A stretch of 64,000 nucleotides of DNA, taken from JAGBWK01 sp964462445. Lineage in GTDB: Bacteria; Bacteroidota; Bacteroidia; Bacteroidales; Muribaculaceae. Of this stretch, positions 9,201 to 16,252 are shown in pieces (the first letter of the stretch is position 1; every line of letters starts with the position of its first letter). The DNA is taken from NCBI GenBank assembly GCA_964462445.1, contig CAYWXG010000004.1, forward strand, positions 1 to 64,000, in the 5' to 3' direction. The notes beneath the pieces were generated by a model. It saw nothing but the letters and a program-made list of their open reading frames with translations. It was not told the origin of the DNA and did no database searches. Position numbers and translations under genes: made by a program.

Positions 9201-10232
9201 GTGGCTAACTCCGGTAAACGTTGTGAAGCGTACATCTGCATTCGTGCGCGTTGCTAACGCTTCTTTTAACTCTGCAACATCGGCTTGAAAATCTGACGGC
9301 TCATTACCTCCTACCGAGAGATAGAATCGTTGGTTATTACCAGCGGTTGATGCGGTTGTTACATAGTTGACGATTTCATTCTTGTTCAGCCAGATTGTGG
9401 GTGACAACGCTGCGCATTGTCCAAATAAATCCGGGCGTTTAACTGCAGCATAGACGCTGAATAAGCCACCAAGGTCTCCTCCGACAATCGATGTATTCTC
9501 TGCGCCCGAGAGTACGCGATAATTACTCTTCACATAGGGGATAAGTGTTTCCTCTATCCCTTGAATAAAACTGTCGGCATCTCCCGTCCCGGCAAAGTCG
9601 GCATATTCAAAGGGGGTGTTTTCTGCTACGAACCCATACATCGACACGAAAATACATTCATTGGCACCGGCTACTTCGTCGGCCATGCCTGTGATGTTCC
9701 ATGACACATCGCTCATATGGTCATCTCCACGGTCGCTGTCATCACCGGCATTGTCATAGCGCGCTTGCACACCGGTCATGTAGACTACAGGATAAGATTT
9801 ACTGCTTGTTGCATAATCGCTCGGCAATAATATCTTCACTATACGTGTATATCCATTGACCGTTAATTTTGTTTCGATGATGTCGGGATTGTAAGTCTTT
9901 GCCCAACTGGCCACTACGTCCATCGCTCCAACTGCCGTGCGATTGTTCAACTCCTCTCCCGAAGCTCCTTTTTCTACGTAGGCCCAGTCCTGACCGCATA
10001 GATATTTGTAGCCAACGCATGCTTCTGCCTCGCTGACATCGTCAAGTGTCAATGTGAACGTATTTTCTCCGGACGACGTCATCGCTACCGCATTAGCTGC
10101 GTCCCAACCGTTAAAATCACCCGCTATAAAGCATGATTTTGTGCCGGCGGGCACTGTGACATTGAATGTGACAGCGCTACTGACTATTGCGCTTGCAATA
10201 GTCGTCAAAACTGTAAGTATTAATTTTCTCAT
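6291..10232 (-). CDS. Large secreted protein: E-set/CBM-like + esterase-like fold (Ser to Asp) + two repeats + PHP domain + T9SS tail
   Basis: A 1313-aa exported protein. Start 10232 puts MRKLILTVL first as a signal peptide; an upstream in-frame ATG at 10268 adds 12 charged residues. Order: signal peptide 1-21; a starch-binding/E-set-like domain about 22-110 (FIAGDFNGWD); an esterase D/enterochelin-esterase-like α/β-hydrolase about 120-375; two similar repeat modules separated by a DGGGDGGGDDD linker; an Ig-like region; a PHP metallo-phosphoesterase domain about 900-1160 with FHTHT (His904, His906), LTEHD, PGNE, NHPG and CDDMH; and a C-terminal T9SS type A sorting domain (LYPNPTSDVLNIEATG). 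The esterase elbow reads GGDLGG, with Asp253 in place of Ser, so that domain may not hydrolyse esters. The PHP metal ligands look intact. Substrate is unknown. Confidence 0.85.
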   Translation of the reverse strand: MRKLILTVLTTIASAIVSSAVTFNVTVPAGTKSCFIAGDFNGWDAANAVAMTSSGENTFTLTLDDVSEAEACVGYKYLCGQDWAYVEKGASGEELNNRTAVGAMDVVASWAKTYNPDIIETKLTVNGYTRIVKILLPSDYATSSKSYPVVYMTGVQARYDNAGDDSDRGDDHMSDVSWNITGMADEVAGANECIFVSMYGFVAENTPFEYADFAGTGDADSFIQGIEETLIPYVKSNYRVLSGAENTSIVGGDLGGLFSVYAAVKRPDLFGQCAALSPTIWLNKNEIVNYVTTASTAGNNQRFYLSVGGNEPSDFQADVAELKEALATRTNADVRFTTFTGVSHNDVAWGKAFRTIFPYLLSGDAADAGSQVALSNEATKARKATALQSTSYSFLSAIDSQDLVYDSNVVFTYMPDFVYEGVATEAQVAMIEIPTSVKTKYYWNVARSADGTGDVLKSTNGNIGFSSKKSTTTWLRVVVLADETIKDIAANSEAFRVVTDTQEVIMTPTTGYKSTATVTFGSSKTFKIYFGSVNSGSIQSSLTEELSVGANCTSAVIEYDFYSNNVTITESSDGGGDGGGDDDTPTVDFANRSYSIVSAVDSQDLVYDANSKFNYTTKFISSGSEVEAQVAIVEIPASVTTQYYWNVTRSADGTGEMLKTSSGNISFSSKKSTTTWHRVAVLSDETVKDVAANSAAFRLVTADESITMSITGNYTVKATAEFLNTDKSFTINYGSVNSGSDMGAVTGSYNVSGDCIAADVIYDFLTNSVTITETKWGETITDVVVEKFMAVPSICNIGSDSKVTITIPELTDTEVSVKVNHNYGTYESKTLTKVAADEWSMDMSNLQAGIYHISLCLKKGETEMDDYRTIAIKVLDGEDVENVVVNPYSDIDWSTINQYKANFHTHTTQSFDANLRVDETVDYYYNAGYKILALTEHDANPYPWDKFNLFNPMASNRLAESLNMLAIPGNELSKSYTNSWNEVGGSEFNHHNDFFTGRQGMEFATLRESYAYTEKLGGMQLINHPGQYWSLSKQYTPGEKNSPEWHAENFLTYKSLIGLEVYNQGNRRPNDRILWDQILDITMAQGTPVWGYSCDDMHNTGQLFRNYNFMLMPELTVEALKDAMRNGTHYFSYEYAGSGQAKAPRINDIVVDTENHTITIDTDATDVYWISSTDIKNSTPDTRKSTVLAVGKEFDYTGYQGKYVRALLTNEFGETCTQPFGFMDNTSGIEEISGDKEVELSLYPNPTSDVLNIEATGEIKSVKLYDIVGRCVLAQECEGMTETTINVAQLISGNYIVAVETENAIVNKKLIIK
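7915..9065 (-). repeat. Two tandem ~190-residue coding repeats
   Basis: Within the large secreted protein, two modules share (A/S)(I/V)DSQDLVYD(S/A)N, YYWNV.RSADGTG, SSKKSTTTW.RV.VL.DET and YGSVNSGS (FGSVNSGS in copy 1). Repeat 1 lies at about 8520-9065 and repeat 2 at about 7915-8460. Some DNA blocks are nearly identical (around 8206-8233 and 8815-8842). This indicates internal duplication. I do not recognise the module as a named carbohydrate-binding family. Confidence 0.8.
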
Positions 10233-10633
10233 GTTTAATGTATTTTTATGGTATTTTTTTATTTTCATGGTAATTTTAATCGCAACGAAATTAATCTATT
10301 ATCTCCAATAATCCAACGATTTATATGATTTTTTTTAATGGCGTTATTATATATTTATTGCAATGCGCAACCTTGCCATTATATTGGATAATTGCTTGCA
10401 AAATTACACCCTCCACTACTCCACAATGCGCTAAATTATTACAATTCTCCTCCTCACACACGCAACTACATCGATCTTAAAGCCTCCTCGGCAATCATAA
10501 ATTTAGCCTCAAATTATGAGGAATTTGGAATAGAACGCAACAATTCTCGATATCAGACTCAGTTTTTTTGTCGGAAATATTCAAAAAATCAACTTTTTTG
10601 CTCAAAAAATTTGTGTAATACAAAAAACATGCG
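10233..10633. other. Intergenic spacer, ~400 nt, no gene seen
   Basis: AT-rich spacer between the divergent large secreted-protein gene and tRNA-Pro. A minus-strand TAATTTTG at 10406-10399 could be a -7 box for the secreted protein, giving a leader of about 160 nt. A 92-aa plus-strand frame running into the tRNA is not credible as a gene. Confidence 0.5.
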
Positions 10634-10641
10634 TACCTTTG
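10610..10641 (+). promoter_or_regulatory. Bacteroidota-type promoter of tRNA-Pro
   Basis: TTTG at 10610-10613 and TACCTTTG at 10634-10641 are separated by 20 nt. This matches the -33 TTTG / -7 TAnnTTTG consensus of Bacteroidota primary sigma factors. The tRNA begins 20 nt downstream. Confidence 0.8.
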
Positions 10642-10660
10642 CATCGCTTTTAAGCTCAAG

Positions 10661-10734
10661 CGGGGTGTAGCTCAGTTGGTTAGAGTACGCGTCTGGGGGG
10701 CGTGAGGTCGCTTGTTCGAGTCAAGTCACCCCGA
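10661..10734 (+). tRNA. tRNA-Pro (anticodon GGG)
   Basis: The full cloverleaf can be drawn by eye: acceptor CGGGGTG/CACCCCG, D-arm GCTC...GAGT, anticodon stem CGCGT/GCGTG with loop CTGGGGG (anticodon GGG), and T-arm GCTTG-TTCGAGT-CAAGT. The C1-G72 end with discriminator A is typical of bacterial tRNA-Pro. The 3' CCA is not encoded (ACAATTT follows), unlike tRNA-Ser later in this window. The anticodon stem contains two G-U pairs. It is a single gene with its own promoter and terminator. Confidence 0.92.
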
Positions 10735-10751
10735 CAATTTCTTAAAAGCGC

Positions 10752-10782
10752 AAAAGTCAGGACATCGTGCCTGACTTTTTTT
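10752..10782 (+). terminator. Intrinsic terminator after tRNA-Pro
   Basis: The stem AAAAGTCAGG / CCTGACTTTT has an 8-nt loop and is followed by a T-run. Confidence 0.9.
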
Positions 10783-10943
10783 ATTACCTCCTGCCCTATG
10801 TTGAAAAGCTATCCTAAATTGCCCGTAGTGGTGTAAATATGGTATATGTCAAGATATTTCACTATTTTTGCATCGGAAATATTTTATACTATCGGACATT
10901 TTCGATATCCGACTTTTGCCACAAACGCTAACATAATTCAAAA

Positions 10944-11831
10944 ATGAAAACAGATATCTGCTGTATCGGACATATCACTCTTGATAAAATCGTTACCCCT
11001 CGTCTGACTGCCTATTCTCCCGGTGGCACTGCTTTTTATTTTGCTCATGCAATGAGCAGTTTACATGCCGAGAATTTTCTCCTTGTAGCTTCTTTGGCTG
11101 AAAGTGAGATGAAAGCTGTTGAGGATATACGGGCATTAGGAGTTGAGGTCAATGTCGTGCCAAGCCGAAAGTCGGTGTATTTTGAAAATCGTTATGGGGA
11201 GGATCAAAACCACCGCACCCAACGAGTTTTGGCGAAGGCCGACCCATTTACTGTCGAAGGTCTTGCTGATGTGAAGGCTAAATATTTCCACCTTGGCAGT
11301 TTGCTTGCCGATGATTTTTCGCTTGATATAATTAAAGCTCTAAGCTGCAAAGGCATAGTTTCGGTTGATGCTCAAGGCTATTTACGAGAAGTGCGTGGCG
11401 AGCAAGTTCATGCTGTCGATTGGGATTGGAAAATGGAAGCGCTCAAGTATATTGATATATTGAAAGTCAATGAACATGAGGCTGAAGTGCTTACCGGCAT
11501 TAGCGACCCGCGTAAAGCTGCTGAATTATTGGCTCAATGGGGAGTAAAAGAGGTAGTGCTGACTCTTGGAAGCATGGGCTCGGTGATTTTTGCTGAGGGT
11601 AATGCTTTCGAAGTGCCGGCATTTGAGCCTGAAGATGTTGTCGATGCAACAGGTTGCGGTGACACTTATATGGCTGGGTATCTTTATATGCGCAATAAAG
11701 GCGCCGACTATGTGACTGCCGGGCGTTATGCAGCCGCTATGTGTACAATAAAATTGCAAGCAAGCGGCCCATTCCGCGCCGATAAATCTGCTGTTGAATC
11801 TCTTATCGCAAAAGGGGGCAATCAAAAATAA
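10944..11831 (+). CDS. PfkB-family carbohydrate kinase
   Basis: A 295-aa ribokinase-fold sugar kinase. The PfkB signature 2 is clear at residues 234-246 (DATGCGDTYMAGY), with Asp240 as catalytic base and the preceding Gly-Cys-Gly as the anion hole. The N-terminal substrate side shows the GGTA block at residues 27-30. It is followed after 40 nt by a FucP-type sugar transporter in the same direction, so the two probably import and phosphorylate one sugar. The divergent N-terminus gives no safe substrate; fructose, an aldose or a nucleoside are all possible. A TATTTTTG box at 10863-10870 could be the promoter. Confidence 0.88.
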   Translation: MKTDICCIGHITLDKIVTPRLTAYSPGGTAFYFAHAMSSLHAENFLLVASLAESEMKAVEDIRALGVEVNVVPSRKSVYFENRYGEDQNHRTQRVLAKADPFTVEGLADVKAKYFHLGSLLADDFSLDIIKALSCKGIVSVDAQGYLREVRGEQVHAVDWDWKMEALKYIDILKVNEHEAEVLTGISDPRKAAELLAQWGVKEVVLTLGSMGSVIFAEGNAFEVPAFEPEDVVDATGCGDTYMAGYLYMRNKGADYVTAGRYAAAMCTIKLQASGPFRADKSAVESLIAKGGNQK

Positions 11832-11871
11832 TCCAAATCAGAATAAATTTTCATAGCATAAATACAACGTA

Positions 11872-13125
11872 ATGGGAGAATTTAAAACACAGAAAGCTAC
11901 GCTTATAGATAAGCGTTATCTCATTCCTTTCATATTGATAGCATCGCTATTTTTCCTTTGGGGATTTTCACGTTCTATATTAGACGTACTCAATAAGCAT
12001 TTTCAAGATGCTATGGATATGTCGAAAACAGAATCGGCATTAATCCAAGTTGCTGTCTATACGGCTTATTTCCTTATGGCATTGCCGGCAGGATTGTTCA
12101 TAGTGAAAAAGGGGTATCGCAGTGGGGTGGTACTCGGGTTGCTCCTATTTGCGGTTGGTGCATTTATGTTTATCCCCGGAGAGGCTGCCGGCTCGTTTGA
12201 ACTGTTCTTGGCAGCATTGTTTGTGCTTGGTTGTGGTTTGGCATTCCTTGAAACTGCCGCCAATCCTTATGTGGCAACTCTCGGCGACCCTCGCACGAGC
12301 GCAAGCCGATTGAATTTGGCTCAATCGCTCAATGGAATGGGTTGCATTTTCGGACCGCTCATTTTCGGACAAATTCTGTTTAATAACGAAGCCTCGGCAA
12401 GTGCCGATGGGGGAAGCCAGTTGGCTGTCCCTTACTCAGTGTTAGGTATTATTGTGCTTGTTGCGGCAGTTATTTTCACTCGTGTGAAATTGCCTGAAAT
12501 TAAGAGTGACGAATCTGATAAAGATGAAACATCTGCATCGGGTAGAGCGGCTATTAAAAAGCTTTGGAGTCAGAAACTATTTGTATTTGGTCTTGCAGCT
12601 ATTTTCTGCTATGAAATTGCAGAAATTGCTATTAACAGTTTCTTCATCAATTACGTGACCGATGATGGTACAATCAGCAATGATACAGCCTCTACAATGT
12701 TAGCTTTTGGAGGTCTTGGACTATTCTTTACCGGACGATTAATTGGTAGCCGCGTGATGAGCCGCATCCGAGCTGAAAAAGTATTGCTATTCTGCGGTTG
12801 CTGCACGGTGTTATGTACATTGATTGTAGTGTTTGCCGGAGGAGGTATGTTGGGGATTGTGGCTTTGTGTGCCTGCTATCTGTTTGAATCTATTATGTTT
12901 CCAACGATTTTTGCGTTGTCGCTCAATGGATTGGGGCGTCTCACTAAATTAGGTTCATCATTTTTGATGATGAGTCCGATAGGAGGAGCAATTGGAACAT
13001 TGACAATGGGTTATGTTGCCGACACTGCCGGAATGTCGTTGTCATTCCTTGTGCCTATGGCAGGTTATGGAGTTGTTCTCCTTTTCGCGTTGTACTACGT
13101 GTCGCGCAAATCTGTGGCAAACTGA
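11872..13125 (+). CDS. FucP-family sugar:H+ symporter (MFS)
   Basis: A 417-aa inner-membrane transporter with about 12 hydrophobic helices. Residues 15-40 (YLIPFILIASLFFLWGF) and the later LETAANPYV.LG block are characteristic of the FucP (fucose/glucose-galactose:H+ symporter) branch of the major facilitator superfamily, as is NLAQSLNGMGCIFGP. The gene pairs with the upstream PfkB kinase, which suggests uptake followed by ATP-dependent phosphorylation of a monosaccharide. A cytoplasmic loop around residues 210-230 is acidic and Ser/Asp-rich. Fucose itself is not supported, because no fucose isomerase or aldolase gene is nearby. Confidence 0.9.
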   Translation: MGEFKTQKATLIDKRYLIPFILIASLFFLWGFSRSILDVLNKHFQDAMDMSKTESALIQVAVYTAYFLMALPAGLFIVKKGYRSGVVLGLLLFAVGAFMFIPGEAAGSFELFLAALFVLGCGLAFLETAANPYVATLGDPRTSASRLNLAQSLNGMGCIFGPLIFGQILFNNEASASADGGSQLAVPYSVLGIIVLVAAVIFTRVKLPEIKSDESDKDETSASGRAAIKKLWSQKLFVFGLAAIFCYEIAEIAINSFFINYVTDDGTISNDTASTMLAFGGLGLFFTGRLIGSRVMSRIRAEKVLLFCGCCTVLCTLIVVFAGGGMLGIVALCACYLFESIMFPTIFALSLNGLGRLTKLGSSFLMMSPIGGAIGTLTMGYVADTAGMSLSFLVPMAGYGVVLLFALYYVSRKSVAN

Positions 13126-13135
13126 TATTTGCAAC

Positions 13136-14050
13136 TCAAGCCTTTCTTTTCAACCCGATAAGGGTGAATTTCACCAGCGGCTTGGCGATACGAATTGTCG
13201 GGCGGTAGCGCAGTGATTTCCAAAGTGCTTTCCATGCCGGGCAATACATTCTGTGGGCCAGACAGCGACTCATGCGCATATTGTACCATAGTGCGATGTA
13301 ATGGCGCAATCCACAATTCTTTTTGTTGAGTTTTTCTGCTGATATATAGTGGTAAAGGTTTTCAAATTCTTTACCCAACAAATCTAATTTTTCCGGTGGA
13401 CGAGGATTGCTACTCCCTCGATGGTATATAGCGGAAACATTGTTACAATAAGCAATTTCATATTTGGCGGCGAGTCGGGCCCAAGTCAATAGGTCTTCCC
13501 CCGATTTAATCCCTTCGGGAAATCCTCCTATGGCGCGTAGAGCATCGGTGCGAACCATCACCGCCGAAGTCCAAAGAGGGGGATTGGAAGTTGCTGCTAT
13601 TTCAAAGTAATTCTCTATAATACCCATTTCGCCGGAAATGGTCAAGTTGCGAATCACATTGGGAAATGTGTGGCCGTCGGCTGAAATATTTTCATAATTA
13701 GTTGCAAAAACTGCGCAATGCGGATATCGTTGATATAATTCAATTAAATCGGATAGATGACCGGATTTCCACTCGTCGTCGGCATCGAGGAAGGTAATAA
13801 GTTCTCCTTTCGCCTCCGCAATACCGCGATTTCGAGCGGCTCCCACTCCCGCATTGGTTTGAGAAATTATCCGCAAGTTTTTTAACTTCTTATCGTCAAC
13901 AAAAGTCTTGACAACAGCAACACCATTGTCGGTAGAGCCATCGTCAACCACGATTATTTCGCAATTCTCACAATTTTGTGCGATGATGGAAGTTAATGCA
14001 CGACCAATTAGTGAGGCTTTATTGTAGAGTGGAATAATGATTGAAATCAT
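13136..14050 (-). CDS. Family 2 glycosyltransferase
   Basis: A 304-aa GT-A fold glycosyltransferase. I start at 14050 (MISIIIPLYNK), which is the canonical GT2 opening strand. An in-frame ATG eight codons upstream (14074) is less likely because it would overlap the promoter box. Visible motifs are VVDDGSTDNG (nucleotide-sugar binding) and FLDADDEW (the DxD-type metal site). No membrane helix is apparent. It faces the FucP gene tail-to-tail with only about 10 nt between stops. The target is unknown; a cell-surface glycan such as capsule or LPS is likely, but the gene is isolated from any such cluster here. Confidence 0.88.
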   Translation of the reverse strand: MISIIIPLYNKASLIGRALTSIIAQNCENCEIIVVDDGSTDNGVAVVKTFVDDKKLKNLRIISQTNAGVGAARNRGIAEAKGELITFLDADDEWKSGHLSDLIELYQRYPHCAVFATNYENISADGHTFPNVIRNLTISGEMGIIENYFEIAATSNPPLWTSAVMVRTDALRAIGGFPEGIKSGEDLLTWARLAAKYEIAYCNNVSAIYHRGSSNPRPPEKLDLLGKEFENLYHYISAEKLNKKNCGLRHYIALWYNMRMSRCLAHRMYCPAWKALWKSLRYRPTIRIAKPLVKFTLIGLKRKA

Positions 14051-14071
14051 GTGATTATAAATGGATTGTCG

Positions 14072-14102
14072 CAAAGTTAATGATTATCATCCGAATTGTC
14101 AA
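14072..14102 (-). promoter_or_regulatory. Promoter of the GT2 gene
   Basis: The minus strand reads TAACTTTG at 14079-14072, with a TTG at 14102-14100 placed 20 nt upstream. The predicted transcription start leaves a leader of only about 15 nt before the ATG at 14050. Confidence 0.65.
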
Positions 14103-14111
14103 GATAAAACG

Positions 14112-14144
14112 AAGTCGGCGAAGCATTTTGCGCCTCGCCGACTT
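14112..14144 (-). terminator. Terminator of the TonB receptor/lipoprotein operon
   Basis: The stem AAGTCGGCGAAG / CCTCGCCGACTT is nearly perfect, with a 9-nt loop. On the minus strand it is followed by CGTTTTATCTT. Confidence 0.8.
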
Positions 14145-14191
14145 TATAACTAAATCTTTAATCTAAATCTTCAGATTGATTTGTGGTTGGC

Positions 14192-16234
14192 TCATTCCGG
14201 GAACCAAGTGCAACTCTTGTATTCGAAAGTTCCGGGAGCTGTCACGGTGTAAACTACGGTCTCAACGGTGCGTGCGCCGGTGTAGGCGGTGAAGTTGATT
14301 GTGAAAGTCACTTCCATGCCGTCAACGGGAACTGCGTCGGGATGCAATTGTGCCAATACGGCGGGCATTGTCTCGTGAACGAAACGTTGCTTGAGCAATT
14401 CTGTTGCCTCGTCGTCGCTGTATTGCTCATAGAGTTCGGGGAATTTGCTCTTGGCATTGGCTCCGCGAACGTCTACGTTGCAATAGTAGAACGATGCACC
14501 TGAATAGAATTCCGAGTTGCCGTATTTTTCATCCATGTAAGGACCGCTGTAAAGCGATGTGCCTCCCAACGGTTTGGAGATGTTCTCAAACACCCAGTTT
14601 ACAGCTGCGGTGTAGTAGGTGAGTGAGGGCTCGGTGCGGCTTTCGGGAAGTGTAATGACTACCGACGGGTCATAAATCCAATAACCGTTGCGTTTTACAA
14701 ACTGAGATGTGGTCTCGCCTGCGTTGACAACCCATTCTGCACCATTGTAGATGTATTGAGATGCTTGGTAAGAAGTTGCTGCACCGTCGTAGTATTTGTA
14801 AGCTACTACGATTTCATCTTCAGCTGCTGCATAAGGATGATTGTTCTTGAGATAGATGGGGAGAAGTTCAGCAGGAAGAGTTCCTGATAGGTTGCCATAT
14901 TTCTGACCCATTGCAGTGTAGTCGGCAGGTTGTAGCACTTCAACACCTTCTGCAAATGCCCATGATGAACCGTCAAATACCATGATTGCATTCTTCGCTT
15001 CGATGGTAACTTCATTAACGGGCGCACGATGTGCGGGAGCTGATGCTGATGCACTTTCTACTTTTGTGATTACCACGTTGAAATATTTACCGGAAGATAT
15101 TGATGCGAAGTAGCCTGAGATTTTGTAGGTCTCGCCTGAAGTGATTTGGTCGCGAATAAATTGGGGTACTTGATATCCGCTTCCTTGTGCATTAGTTGCT
15201 CCATCAACGAGGAAGTTGTAGTAGTTGCCATTGACTGAGGCTTCTCCTACAAACTGTACATATTCTGCAAGTTCGTTGGTTGAACGGGCAACTGCTTCCT
15301 CAATCATCTCACCGGTGTAAACGGTAGGTGCAGGATAAGTGTATGTGCCTGTGCCTTCGATTACGTAACTATCGGAAGTAATGGCTATTTGCAATCCTTT
15401 GCCATAACTTGAGATAGTACCGTTAAGTGTGATTTGGTTGCCGATTGCAACTGATGCTACATCGAATCCCGATGCTTGGTAGCAAAGTATCGAACCGCTG
15501 TTGTCGGTAAGGATAAATCCGCGATTGTCGATAGCGGTGATGTAACCTTTAATTTCTACATCATCTCCTTCAGCGGCAGTGCCGATTACAGATGTCGCTT
15601 CAAATGCGGGAATTTCCTCTTCAGGTTGCCCGAAAATGGGGTTCTCTTCTGCCCAGTTGTAAGTAATTACTGCATACTGTCCGGCTTCGGCATCGGGGAA
15701 TTCTGCGCGAAGAATTCCACCAAGTGTACGAGCTGAGGCGGGTGTAGCAGGTGAGAATGCATTGATGTAGTTGTCATCGCTTTCCCATGCTGAGATATAG
15801 TCATCTTCCGACACGGTGATTTGCTCTACACCCTTGTTGATGTCGAGTACACTTTGTGCGCGATTTTCAGCAACATTGTAGGTCACTTTCACCGCCGAGC
15901 CATCGCTCAACGCGAAGAATGTGTTGGTGGAGTCGCGTAGGAACTTGGGGATATATTGCAACGCTTCCGCTTCCGTCGAGAATGAACCGGTAGCGCCAAT
16001 CAATTTGTTCTCTTCCTCTTGACCAATACTTGCAGCGAAGTTGGTGTAGAGTGATGACGACGATATTTTAGTATAGTCGGCCGGAGTCATTGTATAGTTA
16101 AATGACTCAACCTTGGTGCCCGGTTCCGGCACTTCAAATCCGTCGAGATTATCATTCCAATCGTTCTCGTCGCAACCTGCGAGGAGCGCGAGGGCGCCGA
16201 GAGCAAGGAAACTTTTCTTTATTATTGTGTTCAT
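14192..16234 (-). CDS. Surface lipoprotein with OB-fold-like domains, partner of the TonB receptor
   Basis: A 680-aa SPII lipoprotein (LLAG-Cys21, followed by Asp/Glu residues as in exported surface lipoproteins of Bacteroidota). Two OB-fold-like segments can be seen: about 224-290 (VEIKGYITAIDNRGFILTD, then NQITLNGTISSYGKG) and about 325-400 (VQFVGEASVNGNYYNFLVD, then ETYKISGYFA). A region of about 280 residues follows with no family that I recognise. It starts 18 nt after the stop of the TonB-dependent receptor, so the two form an operon in which this protein could act as the SusD-like cap or capture module. The ligand is unknown. Confidence 0.75.
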   Translation of the reverse strand: MNTIIKKSFLALGALALLAGCDENDWNDNLDGFEVPEPGTKVESFNYTMTPADYTKISSSSLYTNFAASIGQEEENKLIGATGSFSTEAEALQYIPKFLRDSTNTFFALSDGSAVKVTYNVAENRAQSVLDINKGVEQITVSEDDYISAWESDDNYINAFSPATPASARTLGGILRAEFPDAEAGQYAVITYNWAEENPIFGQPEEEIPAFEATSVIGTAAEGDDVEIKGYITAIDNRGFILTDNSGSILCYQASGFDVASVAIGNQITLNGTISSYGKGLQIAITSDSYVIEGTGTYTYPAPTVYTGEMIEEAVARSTNELAEYVQFVGEASVNGNYYNFLVDGATNAQGSGYQVPQFIRDQITSGETYKISGYFASISSGKYFNVVITKVESASASAPAHRAPVNEVTIEAKNAIMVFDGSSWAFAEGVEVLQPADYTAMGQKYGNLSGTLPAELLPIYLKNNHPYAAAEDEIVVAYKYYDGAATSYQASQYIYNGAEWVVNAGETTSQFVKRNGYWIYDPSVVITLPESRTEPSLTYYTAAVNWVFENISKPLGGTSLYSGPYMDEKYGNSEFYSGASFYYCNVDVRGANAKSKFPELYEQYSDDEATELLKQRFVHETMPAVLAQLHPDAVPVDGMEVTFTINFTAYTGARTVETVVYTVTAPGTFEYKSCTWFPE

Positions 16235-16252
16235 ATTGTTTTAGGTGTAATG

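Noticed and set aside
10392..10670. 92-aa plus-strand frame leading into tRNA-Pro
   Set aside because: It covers the tRNA promoter and the tRNA 5' end. Composition is non-coding.
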